Source: Shewanella cyperi
Lineage (GTDB): Bacteria > Pseudomonadota > Gammaproteobacteria > Enterobacterales > Shewanellaceae
Length of the DNA: 64,000 nt
Reading direction: 5' to 3'
Assembly (NCBI RefSeq): GCF_017354985.1
Contig: NZ_CP071501.1
Location: forward strand, 3,387,001-3,451,000
This document shows, in pieces, positions 29,457-39,096 of the stretch. Within the stretch, counting starts at the first letter, position 1; each line of letters opens with the position of its first letter. The notes beneath the pieces are model-generated. The model did not search any database and was not told the origin of the DNA. It saw only the letters and a list, made by a program, of their open reading frames with translations. A program made the position numbers and the translations under genes.

Positions 29457-30863
29457 ATGTCTCAACAAGCCGCATTTAAGTCTAAGCCGCCCACGCGGGA
29501 CGCCCAGCTGGATGCGATCAAAATGCCACCTCACTCTATCGAGGCCGAGCAGTCGGTACTCGGCGGCCTGATGCTGGACTCAGAGGCCTGGGACAAGGTG
29601 GCCGAGGCCGTGGTACGGGAAGATTTTTACTCCCGTTCCCACAGGATGATCTTTAGCGCCATGCAGAAGCTGGTGGAAGTCGGCCAGCCTATCGATCTGA
29701 TCACAGTATCAGAACGACTGGAGCTGAACGACGAACTGGAAGATGCCGGCGGTTTCGCCTACCTGGGTGAAATTGCCAAGAACACCCCCAGTGCCGGCAA
29801 CATACTCTCCTATGCCGAAATTGTCCGTGAGCGGGCCGTGGTGCGGGAAATGATCCGCGTCGCCCACGAGATTGCCGACGCGGGCTACAACCCGGAAGGT
29901 CGGGACTCCAGCGCCCTGCTGGACCTGGCTGAAACCAAGGTTTTCAAGATTGCCGAGCAGCGGGCCAATGCCAACGAGGGTCCTGAAGGCATCAAGACCA
30001 TTCTCGAAAAAACCGTCGACAAGATTGAGCAACTGTACAACAACCCACACAACGGTGTGACCGGTGTGTCCAGTGGCTTCTCGGATCTCGATCGTATGAC
30101 CGCCGGCTTCCAGTCCGGGGATCTCATCATAGTCGCGGCCCGTCCCTCCATGGGTAAGACCACTTTCGCCATGAACCTGTGTGAACAGGCGGCGCTGAAC
30201 GAAGACAAACCCGTACTGATCTTCAGTCTCGAGATGCCCTCGGAACAGATCATGATGCGTATGCTGGCCTCACTGGGCCGGGTCGATCAGACCAAGATAC
30301 GTACCGGTCAGCTCGACGACGACGATTGGGCTCGGGTGTCGTCCACCATGGGTATCATGCTCGAACAGGGCAAGATGTATATAGACGATAGTTCGGGTCT
30401 GACCCCCACCGAAGTGCGCAGCCGTGCCCGTCGTATCGCCCGTGAATACGGCGGCCTGTCGATGATCATGGTCGACTACCTGCAATTGATGCAGGTGCCG
30501 GCCCTGGCCGACAACCGGACCCTGGAAATTGCCGAGATCTCCCGCTCGCTCAAGGCCCTGGCCAAGGAGTTGGAAATCCCGGTTATCGCCCTGTCGCAGC
30601 TGAACCGCTCGCTGGAGCAAAGGGCCGATAAGCGCCCGGTGAACTCGGATCTGCGTGAATCGGGATCTATCGAGCAGGACGCGGATCTCATCATGTTTAT
30701 TTACCGGGATGAGGTGTATCACGATGACTCACCGGACAAGGGCACGGCGGAAATCATTATTGGTAAGCAGCGTAACGGCCCCATTGGCCGGGTGCGCCTG
30801 ACCTTCCAGGGACAATTTTCCCGTTTTGACAATTACGCTGGTCCTCAGTTTGAAGAAGACTGA
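29457..30863 (+). CDS. dnaB: replicative DNA helicase
   Basis: This 468-residue hexameric helicase unwinds DNA at the replication fork. An N-terminal domain (about 25-170) precedes a RecA-like core with Walker A RPSMGKTT (about 229-236), a Walker B-type MIMVDYLQLM, and SQLNRSLE. The start chosen is the ATG at 29457 with GGGAG upstream, giving the usual length. It is followed 36 bases later by alr, the common dnaB-alr pair. Confidence 0.98.
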   Translation: MSQQAAFKSKPPTRDAQLDAIKMPPHSIEAEQSVLGGLMLDSEAWDKVAEAVVREDFYSRSHRMIFSAMQKLVEVGQPIDLITVSERLELNDELEDAGGFAYLGEIAKNTPSAGNILSYAEIVRERAVVREMIRVAHEIADAGYNPEGRDSSALLDLAETKVFKIAEQRANANEGPEGIKTILEKTVDKIEQLYNNPHNGVTGVSSGFSDLDRMTAGFQSGDLIIVAARPSMGKTTFAMNLCEQAALNEDKPVLIFSLEMPSEQIMMRMLASLGRVDQTKIRTGQLDDDDWARVSSTMGIMLEQGKMYIDDSSGLTPTEVRSRARRIAREYGGLSMIMVDYLQLMQVPALADNRTLEIAEISRSLKALAKELEIPVIALSQLNRSLEQRADKRPVNSDLRESGSIEQDADLIMFIYRDEVYHDDSPDKGTAEIIIGKQRNGPIGRVRLTFQGQFSRFDNYAGPQFEED

Positions 30864-30899
30864 TCCGGCAACAGGCATTCGCAACACAAGGTTGATGGA

Positions 30900-31976
30900 T
30901 TGAAACCCTTTCCCCGCGCAGAAATCAGCAGTAGCGCCCTGAAACACAATCTTGCCAGACTCAGACAATTGGCCCCGGACAGCCGGGTCATGGCCGTGGT
31001 CAAGGCCAATGGCTATGGCCACGGGCTGCTCAACGTGGCCCAGTGCGTTGCCGATGCCGACGGTTTTGGCCTGGCGCGCCTGGAGGAAGCTCTGGAACTC
31101 AGAGCCGGTAAAGTGAAAGCCAAACTGTTGCTATTGGAAGGATTTTTCCGCCAGGAAGACCTGCCATTACTGATAGAACACGACATTGAAACCGTGGTGC
31201 ATCACGAGTCTCAGCTGCAAATGCTGGAATCCTGCACCCTCAGCCGCCCGGTGACAGTCTGGCTCAAGCTGGATTCGGGCATGCACAGGTTGGGGGTTAC
31301 GCCGGAGCGGTTTCACGAGCTGTATCAAAGATTGCTGGCCTGCCCCAATGTGGCCAAGCCAATCCATTTAATGACCCATTTTGCCTGCTCGGATGAACCG
31401 GACAACGACTTTACCGCCAGGCAAATCAAGGTATTCAACGACCTGACCCGGGATCTGCCCGGACAGCGTACCCTGGCCAATTCCGCCGGTGCTCTTTACT
31501 GGCCCGAAAGTCAGGGAGACTGGATCCGCACGGGCATTGCTCTGTACGGTGTATCCCCTGTCTGCGGCGATCTTGGCAGCAACCATGGCCTTATTCCCGC
31601 CATGGAGCTGGTATCGCAATTGATTGCGGTACGTGATCACAGCGCCGGCGAACCCGTGGGCTATGGCGCTGCCTGGACAGCCCCCAAGGACACCAAGCTG
31701 GGTGTGGTGGCCATAGGCTATGGCGACGGCTATCCGCGCAATGCGCCCGAAGGTACCCCGGTACTTATCAATGGTCGCCGGGTGCCCATAGTGGGCCGGG
31801 TGTCCATGGATATGCTGACGGTGGATTTGGGGTTGGATGCCACGGACAAAGTGGGAGACTCAGCCTTGCTGTGGGGCCGGGACTTACCGGTGGAAGAAGT
31901 GGCCCAGCACATAGGCACTATCGCCTATGAACTGGTGACCAAATTAACCCCGAGGGTAGCTGTCTGCCTCGCCTGA
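30900..31976 (+). CDS. alr: alanine racemase
   Basis: This 358-residue PLP enzyme makes D-alanine for peptidoglycan. The PLP lysine is K35 in [10 protein letters not shown], and the catalytic Tyr lies in GYGDGYPR. The start is TTG at 30900: the N terminus [10 protein letters not shown] is family-typical and the only nearby ATG is followed at once by a stop. The stop codon lies inside a perfect hairpin (31964-31981) shared with the convergent cheX end. Confidence 0.96.
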   Translation: MKPFPRAEISSSALKHNLARLRQLAPDSRVMAVVKANGYGHGLLNVAQCVADADGFGLARLEEALELRAGKVKAKLLLLEGFFRQEDLPLLIEHDIETVVHHESQLQMLESCTLSRPVTVWLKLDSGMHRLGVTPERFHELYQRLLACPNVAKPIHLMTHFACSDEPDNDFTARQIKVFNDLTRDLPGQRTLANSAGALYWPESQGDWIRTGIALYGVSPVCGDLGSNHGLIPAMELVSQLIAVRDHSAGEPVGYGAAWTAPKDTKLGVVAIGYGDGYPRNAPEGTPVLINGRRVPIVGRVSMDMLTVDLGLDATDKVGDSALLWGRDLPVEEVAQHIGTIAYELVTKLTPRVAVCLA

Positions 31977-31981
31977 GGCAG

Positions 31982-32446
31982 TTAGTTTTCGAAGCAGATT
32001 TCAATGTAGGCGGTGCCGTGTGGGCTGGTAAAAGGCATGATGATCTTCTTGCCATCGGCCTTGTGGGAGATCCTGTGGCCCAGGCCCGCCACCACCATTG
32101 GGGTTGCCATTTCAAAGTTATAGCCCTTCTCCCCCAACAGGTTCTTGGCGCCGCCGGTCACCATGTTGGTGATCTCCCCCACCAGATCTGTCACCTCATC
32201 ATTGATGGTACCGGGGTTTTCTCCCAGCATGTTCTGCATGATTTCCAGAATAAGTCCCTGCTCAAAGGTAATGGACATCGAACCCCTGGTTTGGGGCCCC
32301 ACCATACCAATCAGCCCCGAGACATCTCCCTTGGCCAGGTTATCGGTTTTGAGTTTGGGTTTACCCGGATTCAACTGCATTGATGCCATGGTGGAAATGA
32401 CATTCAACAGCGACTGAAGAAAAGGATTGATGAATTCTACGTTCAT
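31982..32446 (-). CDS. cheX: chemotaxis phosphatase CheX
   Basis: This 154-residue protein dephosphorylates CheY-P. The catalytic pair of the CheX family is visible as E91 and N94 in GEITNMV, and the C-terminal half GRISHKADGK-like strand region fits the fold. I start it at the ATG at 32446 (MNVEFINPF), not further upstream, because the extension has no counterpart in the family. It is isolated from other chemotaxis genes and convergent with alr, five bases apart. Confidence 0.92.
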   Translation of the reverse strand: MNVEFINPFLQSLLNVISTMASMQLNPGKPKLKTDNLAKGDVSGLIGMVGPQTRGSMSITFEQGLILEIMQNMLGENPGTINDEVTDLVGEITNMVTGGAKNLLGEKGYNFEMATPMVVAGLGHRISHKADGKKIIMPFTSPHGTAYIEICFEN

Positions 32447-32986
32447 ATCTCGGGACACCCTTAGACAAATCAAAAGAAGTACAAACCAGAGCCCCACATC
32501 CTGAGATATAACCTGCCCAGAACCCCAAGCCTCTGCTTTTATGGTGAACCAACAGCAAAACTTTTTCCAAGTAAAGGTTCACAATTCTCTAAAGCATAAG
32601 TCATTTTCCCGACAAGCCATACTGCAGTGCCCGTGATTGTGACAAATGTTCACAACTGGCAAAGCGGAATGAAGGTCCGGGTTTATATTAATTGCGGCAA
32701 TGGTGAATAAGGCGCTGCAACAGATTAATCCTATGCGCCTTGTTGCTTACAAAGAGCTGCCATGCCGGTTTGTCTTTGAGGGCTAACAACCTGGCAGGCA
32801 TCCCCTTATTACCGTCAGCATTCCCCCTCAGCAAATGCCCATCTGCCCAAAGTCAGCGCCCGCCATTACTCACAACATCCTGCTGCCCTTGGCCTCACAA
32901 AGCAGACTAACGGTATTTTCATTCTGCATATTATTAAAATACAAATACTTACAACCATTTGACACTGATAAGTGCACTTTCCCAAC
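32447..32986. other. long intergenic region without a recognised gene
   Basis: The 540 bases between cheX and the TTGTACAA boxes contain no convincing coding frame. I see a seven-base-pair stem AAGGCGC/GCGCCTT around 32710-32741 without a T-run, and a TGTGA/TCACA pair with the wrong spacing for CRP (32638-32654). The 3' half becomes A+T-rich toward the operon promoter. Confidence 0.5.
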
Positions 32987-33060
32987 TTGTACAACTTCCA
33001 TTTTTTTGTATAAGTGCTATAACTATACATAGTTGTACAAAATCAATAATTGTGTACAAG
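32987..33060 (+). promoter_or_regulatory. array of four TTGTACAA-like operator boxes
   Basis: TTGTACAA occurs at 32987-32994 and 33033-33040, TTGTATAA at 33007-33014 and GTGTACAA at 33053-33060. The boxes form two pairs, each spaced exactly 20 bases (two helical turns), in an A+T-rich stretch just before the eight-gene operon. TGTACA boxes are typical operators of MerR-type B12 photoreceptors (LitR/CarH). No such regulator is in the window, so the assignment is inference. Confidence 0.6.
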
Positions 33061-33114
33061 ATTAATTTTACCTTAAGTGCATGCAATGACATGTTGAAAC
33101 CCTTGGAGTGAAAC

Positions 33115-33549
33115 ATGAAACAGGATCAGCGCCTGGTGCGCGTTATAGAGCTCTACCGGACCTTGGACAAGGACAAGCTTCATTTGCTTGCCGAAGTCTA
33201 TGCCGATGGGATCCTGTTTGAAGATCCGGCGCACCGCATACAAGGAAGGATGGCACTTGAGCGCTATTTTTCAGCACTCTACAAGGAGCTTGATTCGATT
33301 CATTTTGAGATTGAATCAGCCACCATGGCGGATCAGTATGCCTGGTTGAGCTGGACAATGATCCTGAGTCACCCAAGGCTTGCGTCCGGCAAATCAGTGA
33401 CTGTCAGCGGCGCAAGCCGGCTCAATTTTGACGAACACGGCATGGTATTGCATCACAGGGATTACTTTGATCTCGGGGCATTGCTCTACGAGCACCTGCC
33501 CTTGCTCGGTCCCGTGGTCAGGGCGCTGAAAAGGAGATTTGGTGCATGA
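33115..33549 (+). CDS. SnoaL/NTF2-like protein, first gene of the lipid-type operon
   Basis: This 144-residue protein looks like a nuclear transport factor 2 fold: an N-terminal helix pair (LVRVIELYRTLDKDKLHLLAEVYADG) followed by FEDPAHRIQGR and curved strands. Members of this fold are small binding proteins or isomerases; no specific activity can be read. TTGGAG lies upstream of the ATG. Its stop overlaps the SDR start by four bases. Confidence 0.8.
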   Translation: MKQDQRLVRVIELYRTLDKDKLHLLAEVYADGILFEDPAHRIQGRMALERYFSALYKELDSIHFEIESATMADQYAWLSWTMILSHPRLASGKSVTVSGASRLNFDEHGMVLHHRDYFDLGALLYEHLPLLGPVVRALKRRFGA

Positions 33550-34280
33550 TGCGGGTGCTCATTACTGGCGCCAGCTCAGGCATAGGACGCCAGCTGGCCA
33601 TGGATTACCTAAAGGAAGGTCACCAGGTATGGGCCTGCGGGCGCGATGCCGGGCGACTGGCGCAGCTACAGGCACTCGGAGCCAATGTGATGTGCTTTGA
33701 CGGACGTAACCCTCAAGCCTGTCATCAGGCTGCCGACCAGGTTACAGACTTGGATTTGCTGATCCTCAATGCCGGGAGCTGCGAGTACATAGACAATGCC
33801 CGCGAGTTTGACAGCCTGCTGTTTGCCCGGGTTATAGAAACCAACCTGATTGCCACGGCCCATGTATTGGCGGCATTCCTGCCCCGACTGCAGCGCGGAG
33901 GCCGTTTGGCCCTGGTCAGCTCCTCGGTAACCTGGCTGCCACTGCCACGGGCCGAAGCCTATGGCGCCTCCAAGGCGGCCCTTGATTACCTGGCAGCGAC
34001 CCTGCGCCTGGATCTTGCAGCAGCAGGCATAGGGGTAACCTTGGTCAGGCCAGGGTTCGTGGCTACGCCCCTGACGGCACGTAACGATTTTCCCATGCCG
34101 GCCCTGCAAACAGTGGAGCGAGCCTCTCGCCTGATCCGCCATGGTCTTGCGCGCGGCCAACACGAGGTACATTTCCCGCGCCGGCTGATTTGGCCGCTGC
34201 GTCTGCTGGGCGCTTTGCCAAGCGGTCTGTGGCTGCGACTGTCACGCTTTATCACCCGTTCCAAGGACGCGACCGCATGA
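33546..34280 (+). CDS. short-chain dehydrogenase/reductase
   Basis: This 244-residue Rossmann enzyme has the cofactor motif TGASSGIG (residues 7-14), LNAGS, a catalytic Ser in VSSSV, and YGASK. The substrate is unknown. It overlaps the preceding and following genes by ATGA, which makes it part of a translationally coupled chain. A hydrophobic C-terminal stretch (RLIWPLRLLGALPSGLWL) could associate with the membrane. Confidence 0.9.
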   Translation: MMRVLITGASSGIGRQLAMDYLKEGHQVWACGRDAGRLAQLQALGANVMCFDGRNPQACHQAADQVTDLDLLILNAGSCEYIDNAREFDSLLFARVIETNLIATAHVLAAFLPRLQRGGRLALVSSSVTWLPLPRAEAYGASKAALDYLAATLRLDLAAAGIGVTLVRPGFVATPLTARNDFPMPALQTVERASRLIRHGLARGQHEVHFPRRLIWPLRLLGALPSGLWLRLSRFITRSKDATA

Positions 34281-35521
34281 AAAAAATCGCCATCATAGGA
34301 TCCGGAATCTCAGGATTAACCGCAGGCCATCTGCTACACCGCCACCATGCCGTCACCCTGTTTGAAGCGGCGCCCTCTCTTGGGGGCCACACAGCCACAG
34401 TGGATGTGACCCTCGACGGGCGCACTTATGCCATAGACACCGGCTTTATTGTTTTTAACGATCGCACCTACCCCAGGTTTCAGCGCCTGCTGGCGCGCAC
34501 AGGCCTGGGGGCGCAACCAACCGAGATGAGTTTTTCGGTGAGTACGCCGGAGGGATTCGAATACAACGGCCATAATCTCGATACCCTGTTTGCCCAGCGA
34601 CGCAATCTGCTGCGCCCAAGGTTCTGGAACTTCATCCGCGAAATCCTGCGCTTCAACCGTCTGGGGAAAGAGGCCTTGGCCCAGGGCGACGCCTTTGGAC
34701 TGACCCTGGGAGACTTTTTGCTCCGGGAAGGCTTCTCTGAACATTTCGCCCGTCACTATATACTGCCGATGGGCGCAGCCATCTGGTCGTCAACCCTGAC
34801 CGACATGCGCGCCTTTCCGCTCGGTTTTTTCCTGCGTTTTTTCGCCCATCATGGCTTGCTTGAGGTGGCCAATCGACCCCAGTGGTATGTCATTCCCGGC
34901 GGCTCGAGGGAGTATATAGCCCCGCTCACCCAAGGCTGGGAAAGTGGGATCCGCCTGGCCACCCCTGTGCTTGGGGTCAGCCGCAACGGCGATGGTGTCG
35001 TGGTGCGCAGCAAGGTCGGTGAAGAGGCCTTTGATGAAGTGATTTTCGCCTGCCACAGCGATCAGGCGCTTGCCCTTCTCGATGATGCCAGTGACGCGGA
35101 GCGCGAGGTGCTCGGCGCCATGACCTACCAAGCCAACGAGGTCTGGTTGCACACCGACACCCGCTTGTTGCCACGCCGGCCCAAGGCATGGGCCAGCTGG
35201 AACTATCGCCTCAAGGGGGACGACGCATCACGGCCACTGGTCACCTACAACATGAACATACTGCAGGGTATCGAAGCACCCCACACCTTCTGCGTTACCC
35301 TCAATCCCGGCGACGCGGTGGACCAGCGCTGTGTGCTGCGCCGCTTTGTCTATGATCATCCGGTATTCAACCAGGCTTCCCTGGCAGCCCAGGGGCGGCG
35401 TGACGAAATCTGCGGCACAGGGCGCACCCATTTTTGCGGTGCATACTGGTACAACGGCTTTCATGAGGACGGCGTACGGAGCGCACTCGATGTGGTGGAA
35501 CGCCTGGGGGGACGGCTGTGA
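34277..35521 (+). CDS. FAD-dependent amine oxidase-like protein (COG2907 type)
   Basis: This 414-residue flavoprotein opens with the dinucleotide motif [17 protein letters not shown], followed by the GG motif SLGGHTATV, the usual flavin amine-oxidase/desaturase layout. It belongs with the group that travels with DUF1365 and CFA-type methyltransferase genes. In Rhodobacter a comparable flavoprotein introduces a double bond next to a methylated acyl carbon in furan fatty acid synthesis, and I infer a similar acyl-lipid role. The ATG at 34277 overlaps the SDR stop. Confidence 0.88.
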   Translation: MKKIAIIGSGISGLTAGHLLHRHHAVTLFEAAPSLGGHTATVDVTLDGRTYAIDTGFIVFNDRTYPRFQRLLARTGLGAQPTEMSFSVSTPEGFEYNGHNLDTLFAQRRNLLRPRFWNFIREILRFNRLGKEALAQGDAFGLTLGDFLLREGFSEHFARHYILPMGAAIWSSTLTDMRAFPLGFFLRFFAHHGLLEVANRPQWYVIPGGSREYIAPLTQGWESGIRLATPVLGVSRNGDGVVVRSKVGEEAFDEVIFACHSDQALALLDDASDAEREVLGAMTYQANEVWLHTDTRLLPRRPKAWASWNYRLKGDDASRPLVTYNMNILQGIEAPHTFCVTLNPGDAVDQRCVLRRFVYDHPVFNQASLAAQGRRDEICGTGRTHFCGAYWYNGFHEDGVRSALDVVERLGGRL

Positions 35522-36252
35522 ACAGTGCCCTGCTGACAGGTCAGGTGCGCCATCGCCGCTTTGCGCCGCGGGCACACCATTTTTCCTATGATCTTTATAT
35601 GCTCGCCCTGGATCTTGACGAGTTGCCACTGCTCGACCAGGGCGGATCGCGATTCGGTGTTGATCGGCCGGCACTGCTGGCGTTTCATCGCAAGGACTAC
35701 CTCGGCGACCCGGCGGCGCCTCTCAAGGATGCCGTGTGGAAACGGGTGCATGAGCTGGGAGGCAAGGGCGACGGGCGCGTCCTGTTTGTCGGCCATGGCC
35801 GCTGTCTGGGGCTTTACTTCAGCCCGGTCAATTTCTACTTCTGCTATGAGGGTGAGCATGCTCGCTGGTTGCTTGCTGAAGTCTCCAATACCCCCTGGAA
35901 CGAGCGTTTTCACTATCTCATCGATCTCGATGCACCTCGCCCCCAAGGCAAGGCATTCCATGTTTCGCCCTTTATGCACCTGAACATGGACTACCACTGG
36001 CGGGTACGACCACCGCAGGCGGGCCGTGGCGATCTGAACGTGCACATCGAAACCCATCCACAACAGGCTGACAGCAAGCTGTTTGATGTCACCCTGGTTC
36101 TGACCCCCCGGCCCCTCGACAACGCGGGAGTGGGGCAGCTGCTGCGACGCTGGCCAAGCATGACACTGACGGTACTGCTTGGCATCTACTGGCATGCCCT
36201 CAGACTGTGGCTGAAACGCACCCCTTTTTATTCTCATCCGGAGAGACTCTGA
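35518..36252 (+). CDS. DUF1365 family protein
   Basis: This 244-residue protein shows the DUF1365 signatures [17 protein letters not shown] and SPVNFYFCY. Biochemical function is not established; it nearly always accompanies a CFA-family methyltransferase and a COG2907 flavoprotein, as here. It starts at GTG overlapping the previous stop (GTGA), and its own stop directly abuts the ATG of the methyltransferase gene. Confidence 0.9.
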   Translation: MNSALLTGQVRHRRFAPRAHHFSYDLYMLALDLDELPLLDQGGSRFGVDRPALLAFHRKDYLGDPAAPLKDAVWKRVHELGGKGDGRVLFVGHGRCLGLYFSPVNFYFCYEGEHARWLLAEVSNTPWNERFHYLIDLDAPRPQGKAFHVSPFMHLNMDYHWRVRPPQAGRGDLNVHIETHPQQADSKLFDVTLVLTPRPLDNAGVGQLLRRWPSMTLTVLLGIYWHALRLWLKRTPFYSHPERL

Positions 36253-37500
36253 ATGGAACTTGTAGCCCCTTCCCGCCCCTTGAGCCAGCTTGATCGCATG
36301 GCCCGCAATATTGTGCTTCGCCTGCTGCCCCGTCTGCGGGACGGTCAGTTGACGCTGATTGATGAGAGTGACGGCGATTGCCAAATCCATCGTTTCGGCA
36401 CTGCCGGCGAGCTTTATGCCGAACTGTGTGTCAGCGATGGCCGCTTCTGGCGCCGCCTGCTGCTGGGAGGCAGTATCGCCGCCGGAGAAACCTGGGTCGA
36501 GGGACTGTGGCAGAGCCCGGATCCGGTTGCTCTGGTGCGCCTGCTGGCCCGTAATATGAGCCTGCTGGATACCCTGGAGAGGCGCCTTGGCTGGCTCACA
36601 TTTCCGTTCAATCGGCTGCGTCATCTGGCCAACCGCAACACACTCACAGGCTCGCGGGCCAATATCGCAGCCCACTATGATCTCGGCAACGCCATGTACC
36701 AGGGTTTTCTCGACCCTAACATGCAGTACTCTTCGGCAATCTACCCCCATGGCGGCGCATCTCTGGATGAAGCGCAGCGACATAAACTGGATCTGATTTG
36801 CCAACGCCTGGCGCTGCAGCCGGGAGATCATTTGCTTGAGATAGGTACAGGCTGGGGCGGCCTTGCCATACATGCGGCCAAGCACTACGGCTGCCACGTC
36901 ACCACCACCACCATATCCCGGGCCCAGCACGACTATGCCAGGATCTGGATCGAGCACGAAGGCCTGGGAGATCGCATCACCCTCTTGCTGGAAGATTACC
37001 GGGCGCTGGAGGGCCAATTCGACAAGCTGGTCTCCATAGAGATGATTGAGGCCGTGGGCCATGCCTTCTTACCCGATTATTTCCAGCGGCTGTCGAATCT
37101 GCTCAAACCCGGAGGCCGTCTGTTGCTGCAGGCCATCACCATAGCCGATCAGCGCTTTGAGCAGTACCTGAAAGGCGTGGACTTTATTCAACGCTACATT
37201 TTCCCCGGAGGTTGCCTGCCCAGTGTGTCCCACATGACCAACCTGCTGGCCCGCAACACCGACATGACCCTGGTGCGACTCCATGATCACGGACTGCATT
37301 ACGCCCAGACACTGCGCGACTGGAGCCAGCGCTTCCTCGCCATGGCACCTGAATTGCGACGCCAGGGCTACAGTGATGATTTCATCCGACTTTGGCACTT
37401 CTATTTTGCCTACTGCGAGGGTGGTTTCCGCGAGCGCAGCATCAGCCTGGTGCACTTTGAAGCGGCCAAACCCGGGGCCGGCTCCTGGCAATATCCATGA
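36253..37500 (+). CDS. CFA-synthase-family SAM-dependent acyl-lipid methyltransferase with altered bicarbonate site
   Basis: This 415-residue protein has an N-terminal lipid-binding part and a SAM-binding core with LEIGTGWGG (195-203). It aligns with cyclopropane fatty acid synthase through HYDLGNAMYQGFLDPNMQYS and IFPGGCLPSV. Two residues that hold the catalytic bicarbonate in E. coli Cfa appear replaced: Cys139 by Ser161 (MQYSSAIY) and His266 by Gln293 (LLLQAITI). The glutamate region IEMIEAVGH and the tyrosine near RYIFP are kept. It may methylate without ring closure, as UfaM-type enzymes do. ATGA overlaps the next gene. Confidence 0.88.
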   Translation: MELVAPSRPLSQLDRMARNIVLRLLPRLRDGQLTLIDESDGDCQIHRFGTAGELYAELCVSDGRFWRRLLLGGSIAAGETWVEGLWQSPDPVALVRLLARNMSLLDTLERRLGWLTFPFNRLRHLANRNTLTGSRANIAAHYDLGNAMYQGFLDPNMQYSSAIYPHGGASLDEAQRHKLDLICQRLALQPGDHLLEIGTGWGGLAIHAAKHYGCHVTTTTISRAQHDYARIWIEHEGLGDRITLLLEDYRALEGQFDKLVSIEMIEAVGHAFLPDYFQRLSNLLKPGGRLLLQAITIADQRFEQYLKGVDFIQRYIFPGGCLPSVSHMTNLLARNTDMTLVRLHDHGLHYAQTLRDWSQRFLAMAPELRRQGYSDDFIRLWHFYFAYCEGGFRERSISLVHFEAAKPGAGSWQYP

Positions 37501-38027
37501 GACGTCAGATTGCATGGCGCTGGGGCCAATTACTTGGGTTCGATATCTACTGGACCCTAGCGGTGGTGCTCCGCTCGCCCTGGCCCCTGCTGCCAATGTT
37601 GGCACTGCATCTGTGGCTAACCCCGTCACGGCAGCGGGACCTGTGGCTGCTGCCGCTGTCGGCAGGCGGCTTCAGCATAGACCTGCTGCTCTGGGGCCAG
37701 GGAGTGCTGGCGTTTGATGCATTTCCCCTATGGCTGCTGGGGCTTTGGGTCGGCTTTGTTTGGACCCTGCCCCACGGCATGGGATGGCTTGAGCAATGGT
37801 CCCCGCTGTGGGTGGCACTGCTTGGTGCCATTGTCGGCCCGCTGGCCTATCTGGTCGGAGCCAAGTTCGGCGGTGTGGCACTGCCCTTTGGTGCGCCTTG
37901 GTCTGCGGTTGTGCTGGCGCTTATCTGGGCTGTTCTGCTGCCCGTGCTGGTAGCAATAGTCAAACAGCGGAGCAGGCCCCCGGCCAGCGCATCCCATGCC
38001 GCACCCCATGCCAAGGAGAGAAAATGA
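37497..38027 (+). CDS. DUF2878 family membrane protein
   Basis: This 176-residue protein has about five hydrophobic segments and the features of DUF2878, for example FDIYWTLAVV near the N terminus and LPHGMGWLEQW in the middle. It is probably an inner-membrane protein; function is unknown. Start and stop both overlap neighbours by four bases (ATGA). The family is found with CFA-type operons of this kind. Confidence 0.8.
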   Translation: MRRQIAWRWGQLLGFDIYWTLAVVLRSPWPLLPMLALHLWLTPSRQRDLWLLPLSAGGFSIDLLLWGQGVLAFDAFPLWLLGLWVGFVWTLPHGMGWLEQWSPLWVALLGAIVGPLAYLVGAKFGGVALPFGAPWSAVVLALIWAVLLPVLVAIVKQRSRPPASASHAAPHAKERK

Positions 38028-38530
38028 AAGCCATGATCCTTACCGCCAGCCTGTTGCTGGGCTTGCCTGCCGCTGGGGCCCCCATGCTGGCAGAGCTTCA
38101 GCCCGTCGGCCAGGGCGAAATGCATTGGCTCTGGTTCAAACTCTATGACGCCACGCTCTACAGCCCCAATGGACGATACCACAAGGATGCCAGGCCCCTG
38201 GCGCTGAGCATCCTCTATGCCCGTGATATTGAACGAGAGGATTTGCTGGCAGCAACCCGTGAGGAATGGCAGCGCCTGTTGCAGGAACCAAGAGACCTGC
38301 AGGAAAAGTGGCTTTCACAGCTGGCAGCCACCTGGCCGGACATACAGGCCGGCGACAGGCTGACCCTCTATGTCGATAAGGAAGGACACAGCCAGTTTTG
38401 GCATGGGGAGCATGCGCTTGGTCAGCTGCTGCCCCCTGATTTCGCCCCGGCCTTTCTGGCCATCTGGCTGGATGAACGCAGCCGCAACCCGGCCCTGACC
38501 CGGCAACTGCGAGGAGAGAGTAAACCATGA
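38024..38530 (+). CDS. chalcone-isomerase-like protein, exported
   Basis: This 168-residue protein has a signal peptide (about residues 1-18) and the pattern of bacterial chalcone-isomerase-fold proteins: WLWFKLYDATLYSP, then ALSILYARDIEREDL, and a C-terminal GQLLPPDFAPAFLAIWLDE. Bacterial members generally lack isomerase activity and may bind fatty acids. AGGAGAG lies just upstream of the ATG, and both ends overlap adjacent genes. Confidence 0.85.
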   Translation: MKAMILTASLLLGLPAAGAPMLAELQPVGQGEMHWLWFKLYDATLYSPNGRYHKDARPLALSILYARDIEREDLLAATREEWQRLLQEPRDLQEKWLSQLAATWPDIQAGDRLTLYVDKEGHSQFWHGEHALGQLLPPDFAPAFLAIWLDERSRNPALTRQLRGESKP

Positions 38531-39096
38531 GCAACAGGTTTTGTATCGTGTGGGCCAGCCTGATGGCATTAGTTATCGGTGGCTGTGGCAATCGCATCGA
38601 GGAGTATCGGGGCTCTAGCCCAAATTGGGATTTGGCGAACTTTTTTAACGGCCCGCTGGTGGCCCACGGCATAGTGCTTGACCGCTCGGGTAGCGTAGGC
38701 AGCCGCTTTACCGCCACCTTGCAGGGGGATTGGCAGAACGGTAAAGGCCGTCTGTTCGAACAATTCTACTTTGACGATGGTCGCCGTGAAACGCGCACCT
38801 GGATACTGGAGCAGTCAGCCGACGGCAGTTGGCGAGGTCGTGCCGATGACGTTGTAGGTGAAGCTTCGGGCCACACCCAGGGGTTTGCGCTCAATTGGCG
38901 CTATACCCTTAACCTCAGGCTGCCGGACGGTGAGCAGGTGAAGGTCGATTTTGATAACTGGATGTATCTGCTGGATCAGCAGCGACTGATTAACCGCGCC
39001 GAAATCCAGAAGTGGGGTTTCCGGGTCGGTGAGGTACTGCTGTATATAGAAAAACTGGAAACGCCATCGGCAGATGACGCCAGTGGCTTGCAGTAA
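38527..39096 (+). CDS. DUF3833 family lipoprotein
   Basis: This 189-residue protein carries a lipoprotein signal with lipobox VIGGC (Cys about residue 20), followed by a beta-rich domain including DLANFFNGPLVAHGIV and FDNWMYLLD, typical of DUF3833. It is probably anchored to the envelope. It is the last gene of the coupled operon. Its lipocalin-like strands suggest lipid handling, which is inference. No clear intrinsic terminator follows. Confidence 0.85.
   Translation: MSNRFCIVWASLMALVIGGCGNRIEEYRGSSPNWDLANFFNGPLVAHGIVLDRSGSVGSRFTATLQGDWQNGKGRLFEQFYFDDGRRETRTWILEQSADGSWRGRADDVVGEASGHTQGFALNWRYTLNLRLPDGEQVKVDFDNWMYLLDQQRLINRAEIQKWGFRVGEVLLYIEKLETPSADDASGLQ

Noticed and set aside
31964..31981. 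Perfect hairpin CTGCCTC/GAGGCAG at the alr-cheX junction as a terminator
   Set aside because: It overlaps the alr stop codon and lacks a T-tract; it may attenuate convergent transcription, but I do not call it a terminator.
32638..32654. TGTGA/TCACA pair resembling a CRP site
   Set aside because: The half-sites are separated by seven bases instead of six, so the symmetry does not fit CRP.
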